Positions 1 through 5,192 of a stretch of DNA of 5,780 nt are shown here, piece by piece. Origin of the DNA: Dichotomicrobium sp046543175 (GTDB lineage Bacteria; Pseudomonadota; Alphaproteobacteria; Rhizobiales; Rhodomicrobiaceae); the NCBI GenBank assembly GCA_046543175.1, contig JBKGZY010000177.1, positions 1-5,780 on the forward strand, read 5' to 3'. The notes beneath the pieces are model-generated. The model saw only the letters and a list, made by a program, of their open reading frames with translations, ran no database searches and was not told where the DNA came from. Every line of letters starts with the position of its first letter. The stretch's first letter is position 1. Both the position numbers and the translations under genes were made by a program.

Positions 1-869
1 CGCGCCTCTTGCCGTGACTGCGCGCCGAGGCGGGCCTGATAAACGGGACGGCGTCCGAGGCTGAGATTGCGTTCCTGCCGGACAATCGGCTTGCGCTCGC
101 CGATGATGTTGCTGAAACGCTGCTGGACGCGACGGAACTGCGCGACTGTCTTGGCCCTGGAAAAGTTGCCCGCCACCTGCACGCCCCACGGCGCGGCCGG
201 GGCCGTCTCGATGTCGAGCGCGGGCGCGCCGCGTTCCAGCACCGCGACCAGACGCTGGCACGCCGTCTTGTCCGGTGTTTCCAGATCCAGCCGGTCTTCC
301 TTGCTCTCGGCATTGCGCTGAGTGGCGCTGTCGCCCGTGCGCCAGTCTTCCGGGAGCCGCCCCGTGATGATCGCCACGTAGCTGCGGGTTTCCGCGGGCA
401 GCACGACGCTGTTTCCCGCCAGCCAGTCGCGCACGCGCTGCGGCCCGGCATTGTAGGCCGCCGCCGCCAGGCCGAGATTGCCGAATTCCGCGCGCAGATC
501 GGCCAGGAACGCCGCAGAGGCCTTGAGCGCGGCATTCGGCTCGAACGGGTCGGCCAGCCCGCGCAGATCGGCCGTACCGGGCATGAACTGCGCGATGCCC
601 TGCGCGCCCTTGGGGCTGATCGCATCCGACCGGAACCGGCTTTCCTGCCAGATGAGTCGCGCAAAGAACAGCGGCGGCAGGCCCTGCTTGCGGGCGATTT
701 CGTCCAGCACCGGGCAGACGCCCGCCGCGCGCTTGCCAAGCTTCCTGATGATGGTCTTCTGCGCTGCGTCCTCTTTCGCCTTGTCGTGGACGGGCTGGCC
801 CGGCGCATGACCGGCGGCGAACCCGATCCCGAACGCAAGCAGAAGCAGGGCCATGATGCGCAGGATCAT
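1..869 (-). CDS. Lytic transglycosylase with SLT domain, probable SPOR-like C-terminus (partial, 3' end outside window)
   Basis: Cleaves peptidoglycan glycan strands in the periplasm, inferred from the SLT (goose-lysozyme-like) fold. Read on the minus strand it gives 289 codons without a stop before the left edge. Residues 1-19 are a hydrophobic export signal or anchor (MILRIMALLLLAFGIGFAAG). The SLT domain covers about 50-170: WQESRF holds the presumed catalytic Glu76, GIAQFMP lies at 91-97 and AYNAGP at 138-143, all hallmarks of the family. After a polar linker, residues from Trp228 (WGVQVAGNFSRA) resemble the start of a SPOR domain, which binds denuded septal peptidoglycan; this second domain is less certain. 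The start at 869 lies 24 bases after the znuA stop and is preceded by a G-rich run that can act as a ribosome-binding site; Met6 (854) is an alternative. Same strand and short gap suggest co-transcription with znuA. Confidence 0.85.
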   Translation of the reverse strand, partial: MILRIMALLLLAFGIGFAAGHAPGQPVHDKAKEDAAQKTIIRKLGKRAAGVCPVLDEIARKQGLPPLFFARLIWQESRFRSDAISPKGAQGIAQFMPGTADLRGLADPFEPNAALKASAAFLADLRAEFGNLGLAAAAYNAGPQRVRDWLAGNSVVLPAETRSYVAIITGRLPEDWRTGDSATQRNAESKEDRLDLETPDKTACQRLVAVLERGAPALDIETAPAAPWGVQVAGNFSRAKTVAQFRRVQQRFSNIIGERKPIVRQERNLSLGRRPVYQARLGAQSRQEA

Positions 870-893
870 GCACCCCCCCGCCGCGTCTCGAGG

Positions 894-1949
894 TCAGCCG
901 TCGGCCGACAGGCATTGCCGGAGTGCCCGCGCATTCCGCCGCATGAGCGTGAAATACATGTCCGGCCCCGCGGCGATGTCGGCGCCGACGGGATCGAGCA
1001 CACCAGACCGGGCATCGGTTCCCTCCGTGACCACCTCTATCAGCTTAGGGGTGAACTGCGGTTCCGCAAAGATACAGTTTGCGCCAGCCTTTCCGAGTTT
1101 TTCACCGATTTCGCGCAAATGTTGCGCGCCGGGTTGAATGTCCGGGCTGACGGTGATTGCACCAGCGGCATTGAGGCCGAAGGCCAGCTCAAAATACTGA
1201 TAGGCGTCGTGAAAGACGAAGAATGGCTCGTCCTTTACCGGGGCCAGCGTGTCGCGCAGTTCCGCGGTCAGGGCGTCCAACTGCGCCGTGATTTCCGCGC
1301 CGTTCTGGTCATAGGTCGCGGCATTGGCCGGGTCGGCCTCGCGAAGAACGTTCACGATATGCGCGACCATCGCCTTTGCGTTTTGCGGGTCGAGCCAGAT
1401 ATGCATGTCCGTCTCGCCATGTGCATGGGTATGCTCGCCGTGATCGTCGGCGTGCTCATCGCCATGATCGTGCGCGTCGCCATGCTCATGCTCGTGGGAA
1501 TGCTCTTCGTCGTGGGCGTGATCGTGTTCATGTTCGTCTTCATGCGCGTGCCCGTCATCGCCATGATGCTCATGCGTATCCCAGTCGTCGCCTTCGCGCA
1601 CCGGCAGCAGCGTCACGCCCGGCGTATCGGCCAGCGCCACGACCGACGCCTCGTCGGCAAGGGCCTCCAGCGGTCCGGTCATCACCGTTTCCAGGTCCGG
1701 GCCGATCCAGAAGACGAGATCGGTGTCTTCCAGCGCCTGCGCGTCGGAGGGTTTCAGGGAATAGGTGTGCGGGCTTGCACTGCCAGGGATGAGCAAATAA
1801 GGCTCGCTCACGCCGCGCGTCACGCCCGCGACCAGTGAATGGACCGGCTTGATCGACACGGCGATGGCGGGTTCGGCATTGGCGGGCGGTGCGCCCGACG
1901 ATAAGGCGACAGCGAAAAAGGCCAAGGCAAACACGTGCAATTTGAACAT
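894..1949 (-). CDS. znuA: Zinc ABC transporter, periplasmic substrate-binding protein ZnuA
   Basis: Captures Zn2+ in the periplasm and hands it to ZnuB. The product has 351 residues. Residues 1-25 are a signal peptide ending ANA|EP. The cluster A-I metal-binding fold follows. His61 in SPHTYSLKP, His183 in MHIWLDP and His247 in FHDAYQYF match the three zinc ligands of E. coli ZnuA (His60, His143, His207). Between the first two ligands, residues 126-177 form a loop with 20 His plus many Asp/Glu, the diagnostic ZnuA feature, longer than in E. coli. Cys292 and Cys346 can form the conserved C-terminal disulfide. An upstream in-frame ATG at 1964 exists, but the start at 1949 has a GAGGGA ribosome-binding site seven bases ahead and begins directly with the signal peptide (MFKLHVF), so I prefer it. 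Transcribed away from znuCB-zur from the region holding the Zur box; the lytic transglycosylase gene follows it. Confidence 0.95.
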   Translation of the reverse strand: MFKLHVFALAFFAVALSSGAPPANAEPAIAVSIKPVHSLVAGVTRGVSEPYLLIPGSASPHTYSLKPSDAQALEDTDLVFWIGPDLETVMTGPLEALADEASVVALADTPGVTLLPVREGDDWDTHEHHGDDGHAHEDEHEHDHAHDEEHSHEHEHGDAHDHGDEHADDHGEHTHAHGETDMHIWLDPQNAKAMVAHIVNVLREADPANAATYDQNGAEITAQLDALTAELRDTLAPVKDEPFFVFHDAYQYFELAFGLNAAGAITVSPDIQPGAQHLREIGEKLGKAGANCIFAEPQFTPKLIEVVTEGTDARSGVLDPVGADIAAGPDMYFTLMRRNARALRQCLSADG

Positions 1950-1956
1950 TTGCGAT

Positions 1957-1962
1957 TCCCTC
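1957..1962 (-). promoter_or_regulatory. Ribosome-binding site of znuA
   Basis: On the minus strand the hexamer GAGGGA lies seven bases before the ATG at 1949. It overlaps the alternative ATG at 1964, which itself has no comparable site upstream. This decides the znuA start in favour of 1949. Confidence 0.6.
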
Positions 1963-1973
1963 ATGATGCGTTA

Positions 1974-1988
1974 TGTTATTTTATAACA
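1974..1988. promoter_or_regulatory. Probable Zur operator in the znuA / znuCB-zur divergent region
   Basis: TGTTAT (1974-1979), spacer TTT, ATAACA (1983-1988) is a perfect inverted repeat. Its half-sites and three-base spacing match the core of the gamma-proteobacterial Zur box (TGTTAT-N3-ATAACA) and resemble GTTAT / ATAAC-type Zur boxes of alphaproteobacteria. A further GTTAT at 1970-1974 precedes it in direct orientation. The site lies 25 bases from the znuA start and 46 from the znuC start. AT-rich hexamers within it (TATAAC on plus, TATAAA on minus) could serve as -10 elements, although I see no convincing -35 partner for either. The encoded Zur downstream supports the assignment. Binding by Zn-Zur would be expected to block both promoters. 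Confidence 0.85.
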
Positions 1989-2033
1989 AAACCACAGCCC
2001 GGCCTTCCTGGCAATCCCGAATGAGATGCAGAC

Positions 2034-2885
2034 ATGCGTGACAGACTGACGGGCACCGCGAGATCACTGGTGGCACCGCGCGGCAACGCAGCGGAGCCCG
2101 GCGCGACACTGGTCGAGGCCAGCGGTGTATCCGTCTCGCGCAATGGCCGCTGGCTGATCCGCGATATCGACCTGCGTATCGCCCGCGGCGAGATCGTCAC
2201 GCTTGTCGGACCGAACGGCGGCGGCAAGTCCACCACGGCGAAGGCGATCCTCGGACTGATCCGCACGGATCGCGGCCGGGTCTGGCGCGCGCCGGGTCTG
2301 CGGATCGGCTATGTCCCGCAGCAACTCGCCATCGACTGGACGTTTCCGCTGAGCGTGCGCCGCCTGATGACCCTGACCGGCCGGCAGGGCGAAGCCGCGA
2401 TACGGGCCGCGCTGGAAGAGGTGGCGATCGCCCATCTCATCGACGCGCCGGTTCAGTCGCTGTCGGGTGGCGAGTTTCAGCGCGCGCTTCTTGCCCGCGC
2501 CATCCTGCGCAAGCCCGATCTGCTGGTGCTCGACGAGCCGGTGCGCGGAATCGACTTCAACGGCGAAATCGCCATGTACGACCTGATCGCGGATGTGCGC
2601 AAACGGCTGAACTGCGGCGTGCTGCTGATCTCGCACGATCTGCATGTGGTGATGGCGGAGAGCGATACGGTCCTGTGCCTGAACCAGCATGTCTGCTGCG
2701 CAGGGACGCCGGAAGATGTCGCGGCGCATTCGGCCTACCGCACGCTGCTCGGCCCGCGCGCGGCGCAGACGCTGGCGATCTACCGCCACCATCACGATCA
2801 TGCGCATGCGCCGGACGGCAGCGTCATTCCGCCAGGCGACTCGCAGGGAGCGCCCGCGCGGGGCGTGCAAAGCGATGCTGGATGA
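2034..2885 (+). CDS. znuC: Zinc ABC transporter, ATP-binding protein ZnuC
   Basis: Cytoplasmic ATPase that powers zinc import through ZnuB. The 283-residue product has a complete ABC domain: Walker A GPNGGGKS at 59-66, Q-loop at Gln96/97 in YVPQQ, signature LSGGE at 143-147, Walker B LLVLDEP at 163-169 and the switch His201 in ISHDLH. The D-loop region reads EPVRGID where E. coli ZnuC has EPTQGVD. From about 210 on it follows ZnuC specifically (VLCLNQHVCCAGTPE) and ends in the His-rich tail IYRHHHDHAHA at 249-259, as in E. coli. About 20 N-terminal residues have no counterpart in E. coli ZnuC, so a later start such as the GTG at 2070 is possible; ATG 2034 with a weak GAGA site is kept. First gene of the znuCB-zur operon, overlapping znuB by 11 bases. 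Confidence 0.95.
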   Translation: MRDRLTGTARSLVAPRGNAAEPGATLVEASGVSVSRNGRWLIRDIDLRIARGEIVTLVGPNGGGKSTTAKAILGLIRTDRGRVWRAPGLRIGYVPQQLAIDWTFPLSVRRLMTLTGRQGEAAIRAALEEVAIAHLIDAPVQSLSGGEFQRALLARAILRKPDLLVLDEPVRGIDFNGEIAMYDLIADVRKRLNCGVLLISHDLHVVMAESDTVLCLNQHVCCAGTPEDVAAHSAYRTLLGPRAAQTLAIYRHHHDHAHAPDGSVIPPGDSQGAPARGVQSDAG

Positions 2886-3705
2886 CTTTTTCACGCGCGC
2901 GCTCATCGCGGGCATCGGCGTGGCGCTTGTCGCCGGGCCGCTTGGCTGTTTCATCGTCTGGCGGCGCATGGCCTATTTCGGGGATACCATCGCGCATTCG
3001 GCCCTGCTCGGCGTGGCGGTGGGCTTCCTCGCCGATGTGAACCTGACGCTCGCGGTATTCGCCGTGGCCGCGCTCGTCGCGCTCGGCCTGATGGCGATGC
3101 AGCGCGCAAACACGCTCTCCAGCGACTCGATTCTCGGCATCCTGTCGCATTCCACGCTCGCCATCGGCCTTGTCATCGTCGCCTTCATGACATGGCTGCG
3201 CATCGACCTGATGGGCTACCTGTTCGGTGACATTCTCGCCGTGACGACGCGGGACATCGCCATCATCTATGTCGGGGGCGCGGCGGCGCTCGCGGTGCTG
3301 GCGGCGATCTGGACGCGGCTTTTGGCCGACACCGCCAGCTTCGATCTGGCGCGGGCAGAGGGCTTGCGCCCGGAGGTGGCGCGGTTCATCTTCATGTTGC
3401 TGGTGGCCGCCATCGTGGCCATGACAATGAAAGTTGTGGGGGTTCTTCTGATTACCGCGCTGTTGATCATTCCCGCGGCCGCGGCACGCAATTTCGCGGG
3501 CACGCCGGAGCGTATGGCCGTGATCGCGGCGGGGATCGGCGCGGTCGGCGTCGCCGCGGGGCTGCACGGCTCGCTCTATCTCGATACCCCGGCGGGGCCG
3601 TCCATCGTCGTCGCGGCGATGCTGCTGTTCCTGGCGAGCATGGCGGCACGCGGCGTGACGCATTGGCGCGAGATTCGCGCGGCGGGAGGCGGCGATGCCG
3701 GCTAA
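2875..3705 (+). CDS. znuB: Zinc ABC transporter, inner-membrane permease ZnuB
   Basis: Membrane channel subunit that carries zinc from ZnuA into the cytoplasm using ZnuC. The 276-residue product fits the usual length of the ABC-3 (metal permease) family. It starts MLDDFFTRALIAG and has about seven to eight hydrophobic segments, near residues 8-29, 38-52, 56-76, 87-107, 127-148, 170-200, 213-233 and 241-259. GDTIAHSALLGVA at 36-48 and VVGVLLITALLIIPAA at 187-202 are characteristic family stretches. The reading frame is open upstream to 2689, but starting there would add 62 non-membrane, Arg-rich residues lying inside znuC, so the ATG at 2875 is chosen. It overlaps znuC by 11 bases (ATGCTGGATGA) and zur by another 11, which suggests coupled translation. 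Confidence 0.94.
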   Translation: MLDDFFTRALIAGIGVALVAGPLGCFIVWRRMAYFGDTIAHSALLGVAVGFLADVNLTLAVFAVAALVALGLMAMQRANTLSSDSILGILSHSTLAIGLVIVAFMTWLRIDLMGYLFGDILAVTTRDIAIIYVGGAAALAVLAAIWTRLLADTASFDLARAEGLRPEVARFIFMLLVAAIVAMTMKVVGVLLITALLIIPAAAARNFAGTPERMAVIAAGIGAVGVAAGLHGSLYLDTPAGPSIVVAAMLLFLASMAARGVTHWREIRAAGGGDAG

Positions 3706-4096
3706 GGCTCCCGCCCTGACGAAGAACCAGTCCATCGTGCTGGCTGCGTTGAAAGACCGGGACACGCCGATGACGGCCTACGAAATCCTTGCGCTCGACG
3801 AGGTGCGCGACGCCGGGCTGAAAGCGCCGCTGACGATCTACCGCGCGCTCGACAAGCTGATCGAGGCGGGCCTTGTCCACAGGCTGGAAACGATCAATGC
3901 TTTCGTGGCCTGCGAACGCTGCCCGCATCCCGGCCCGGCCGGCTTCGCCATCTGCGAGAAATGCCGCAAGACGGTGGAACTGACGCTTACCGACTGCGAG
4001 ACCCATCTCACCGAGAACGCGCGCCGCGCCGGCTTCCGGGTCGATGCCATGAATGTCGAGATGCGCGGGCGTTGCGCCGACTGCCGCTCCTCCTGA
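3695..4096 (+). CDS. zur: Zinc uptake regulator Zur (Fur family repressor)
   Basis: Zinc-sensing repressor expected to bind the palindrome at 1974-1988 and shut off zinc uptake when zinc is plentiful. The 133-residue product has the N-terminal winged helix (about 8-66, with TIYRALDKLIEAGLVHR typical of Fur proteins) and a C-terminal dimerisation domain. Cys87-x2-Cys90 and Cys127-x2-Cys130 form the structural zinc site. His62, Cys73, His78 and Glu95 line up with the E. coli Zur sensing ligands His77, Cys88, His96 and Glu111, though the spacing around His78 is shorter. The CERCPH stretch at 73-78 favours Zur over Fur or PerR. An additional Cys76 and Cys101 are present. The start has a GGGAGG site shortly upstream and overlaps znuB by 11 bases. 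As the last gene of the operon it would be autoregulated. Confidence 0.93.
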   Translation: MPAKAPALTKNQSIVLAALKDRDTPMTAYEILALDEVRDAGLKAPLTIYRALDKLIEAGLVHRLETINAFVACERCPHPGPAGFAICEKCRKTVELTLTDCETHLTENARRAGFRVDAMNVEMRGRCADCRSS

Positions 4097-4126
4097 GACT
4101 GTTTCGGTCGAACCGCTTCGTCTCAG
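4093..4126 (+). other. Hairpin at the end of zur, possible mRNA 3' structure
   Basis: CTGAGAC (4093-4099) pairs perfectly with GTCTCAG (4120-4126). Inside, CGGT (4105-4108) and ACCG (4112-4115) pair around a CGA loop, with a small internal loop between the two stems. The structure begins at the zur stop codon. No T-tract follows, so it does not fit a classical intrinsic terminator; it could protect the mRNA end or assist termination. Confidence 0.4.
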
Positions 4127-4217
4127 CGTCATTGCCGGACTTGATCCGGTAATCCATGTAACAATTTCGAATGCTCGTGGTAATGGATGCCCGGGTTCCG
4201 CTTCGCTTCACCCGGGC
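4127..4217. repeat. Two-armed palindromic intergenic repeat (REP-like)
   Basis: The first arm is ATTGCCGGA (4131-4139), loop CTTGA, TCCGGTAAT (4145-4153), with one G-T type mismatch. The second arm is GCCCGGGT (4189-4196) and ACCCGGGC (4210-4217) around a 13-base loop. ATCCAT (4152-4157) and ATGGAT (4183-4188) also pair, so the whole can fold into a branched structure. The motif GTCATTGCCGGACTTGATCC, and CCCGGGT...ACCCGGGC with a CGCTTCGCTTC-like loop, are as I recall them from dispersed intergenic repeats in many alphaproteobacterial genomes. Only one copy lies in this window, so repetition is not shown here. It may also act in termination or mRNA stability between zur and the exporter genes. 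Confidence 0.6.
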
Positions 4218-4218
4218 T

Positions 4219-4224
4219 AGGAGG
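4219..4224 (+). promoter_or_regulatory. Strong Shine-Dalgarno site before a leader ORF
   Basis: AGGAGG is a perfect ribosome-binding core six bases before the ATG at 4231. It is 50 bases ahead of the exporter ATPase start at 4275, too far to serve it directly. Either it drives the short leader ORF, or it is a chance extension of the repeat that ends at 4217. Confidence 0.4.
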
Positions 4225-4230
4225 ACGCTG

Positions 4231-4278
4231 ATGACGGGCGGGCGATCGGAACGGATCATGCTCCAGCGCGACGGATGA
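4231..4278 (+). CDS. Putative 15-residue leader peptide upstream of the ABC exporter
   Basis: A short ORF, MTGGRSERIMLQRDG, starts six bases after AGGAGG and ends with a TGA that overlaps the ATG of the exporter ATPase (ATGA, 4275-4278). That ATG and the in-frame alternative at 4290 both lack a good ribosome-binding site of their own, so ribosomes ending here could restart on the transporter. I recognise no family, and no residue run hints at attenuation. It may equally be a chance ORF in a GC-rich leader; its frame differs from that of the ATPase, so it is not an N-terminal extension unless there is a sequence error. Confidence 0.3.
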   Translation: MTGGRSERIMLQRDG

Positions 4279-5192
4279 AGACTCGACTCATGAGCGAGAC
4301 GCCGGTGATTACAGCAGACGGCCTCATCAAGCGGTTCGGCGCGACCGAAGCCGTGCGCGGCGTCGCGTTCCAGGTCGAACGCGGGCGCTGCGTCGGCCTG
4401 CTCGGCCCGAACGGCGCGGGCAAGACCACGATCATGCGCATGATCGTCGGGCAGTCCACGGTCACGGCCGGCGAGCTGAGCGTGTTCGGCGAGCCGCCCT
4501 ACCGCCTCAGCCGCGAGGCCAAGGCGCGCATCGGGCTGGTGCCGCAGGCCGACAATCTCGATCCGGATGTATCCGTGCGCGAAAACCTCGAAATCTACGG
4601 CCGTTATTTCGGGCTGTCCGCGCCTGTCATCGCCGCGCGCGTGCCGCAGCTTCTGGATTTCATGAGCCTCGGCGAAAAGGCGGATGCCCGCGTCTCGCAA
4701 CTCTCCGGCGGCATGAAGCGCCGGCTGGTCATCGCCCGCGCGCTGATCGCGGAGCCGGAGGTCGTCATCCTCGACGAGCCGACCACCGGGCTGGACCCGC
4801 AGGCGCGCGTGATGATCTGGAAGCAGCTTCTCGACCTGAAGGCGCGCGGCAAGACCATGCTGCTGACCACGCATTACATGGACGAGGCGCAGCGGCTGTG
4901 CGACCGGATCATCATCATCGACCACGGCGAAATTCTCGATGAAGGCACACCCGACGAACTCATCAGCCGGCATGTGAAAGGGCATGTCTACGAGGTCGCC
5001 AAGCCGGTGCCCGAACCGTTGCGCAACGGACGCTGGGACAGCGAGGACATCGGCGATTCCGTCCTCATCTATGTGCGTGCGCAGGACGAAATCCGCGCCT
5101 CGCTGACGACCGACATGCACTACTACCATCGTCCGGCGAACCTGGAGGACGTGTTTCTCCGCCTGACCGGGCGCCAGCTTCGGGAGACGTGA
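4275..5192 (+). CDS. ABC-2 type exporter ATP-binding protein, NodI-like
   Basis: Cytoplasmic ATPase of an export ABC transporter working with the permease encoded next. The 305-residue product has Walker A GPNGAGKT at 44-51, Q-loop Gln91 in LVPQADNLD, signature LSGGM at 143-147, Walker B VVILDEP at 163-169, D-loop GLD at 172-174 and switch His200. VRENLEIYGRYFG, KADARVSQLSGGMKRRL and LLTTHYMDEAQRLCD strongly resemble NodI and its relatives (DRA-type exporters). NodI exports lipo-chitooligosaccharides in rhizobia, but many homologues occur in non-symbionts with unknown substrates, and no nod genes are seen here. The start could also be the ATG at 4290 (MSETPVITADG), where family similarity begins; neither start has a strong ribosome-binding site. 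The stop overlaps the permease start (TGATG), so the two are a coupled pair. The gene appears independent of the zinc operon, from which a hairpin and a repeat separate it. Confidence 0.9.
   Translation: MKTRLMSETPVITADGLIKRFGATEAVRGVAFQVERGRCVGLLGPNGAGKTTIMRMIVGQSTVTAGELSVFGEPPYRLSREAKARIGLVPQADNLDPDVSVRENLEIYGRYFGLSAPVIAARVPQLLDFMSLGEKADARVSQLSGGMKRRLVIARALIAEPEVVILDEPTTGLDPQARVMIWKQLLDLKARGKTMLLTTHYMDEAQRLCDRIIIIDHGEILDEGTPDELISRHVKGHVYEVAKPVPEPLRNGRWDSEDIGDSVLIYVRAQDEIRASLTTDMHYYHRPANLEDVFLRLTGRQLRET

Noticed and set aside
1418..1573. Short periodic CAT/GAT-like units that could suggest a tandem repeat or CRISPR array
   Set aside because: Units are irregular, with no constant spacer length, and the stretch codes for the His-rich loop of ZnuA.
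786..1838. Long plus-strand ORF with a Met/Val-rich, seemingly membrane-spanning stretch
   Set aside because: It is the antisense of znuA. The hydrophobic part is simply the complement of the His/Asp/Glu-rich codons, and the opposite strand has a signal peptide, zinc ligands and a ribosome-binding site.
2778..2820. His-rich C-terminal tail of ZnuC as a novelty
   Set aside because: E. coli ZnuC ends with a very similar IYRHHH-type tail, so this is a normal family feature.
2689..2874. N-terminal extension of znuB by 62 residues
   Set aside because: The extension is Arg-rich and lies inside znuC, while the ABC-3 family begins near the Met at 2875.
2064..2969. 301-codon minus-strand ORF opposite znuC
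   Set aside because: High-GC antisense shadow; znuC carries all ABC motifs on the plus strand.
4189..4217. GCCCGGGT/ACCCGGGC hairpin as an intrinsic terminator of zur
   Set aside because: No T-run follows; the next bases are TAGGAGG. It fits an intergenic palindromic repeat better, although a termination role is not excluded.
4008..5129. 373-codon minus-strand ORF across the end of zur and the exporter ATPase
   Set aside because: It runs through the intergenic repeat and is antisense to two genes with full family motifs; its product shows no recognisable domain.
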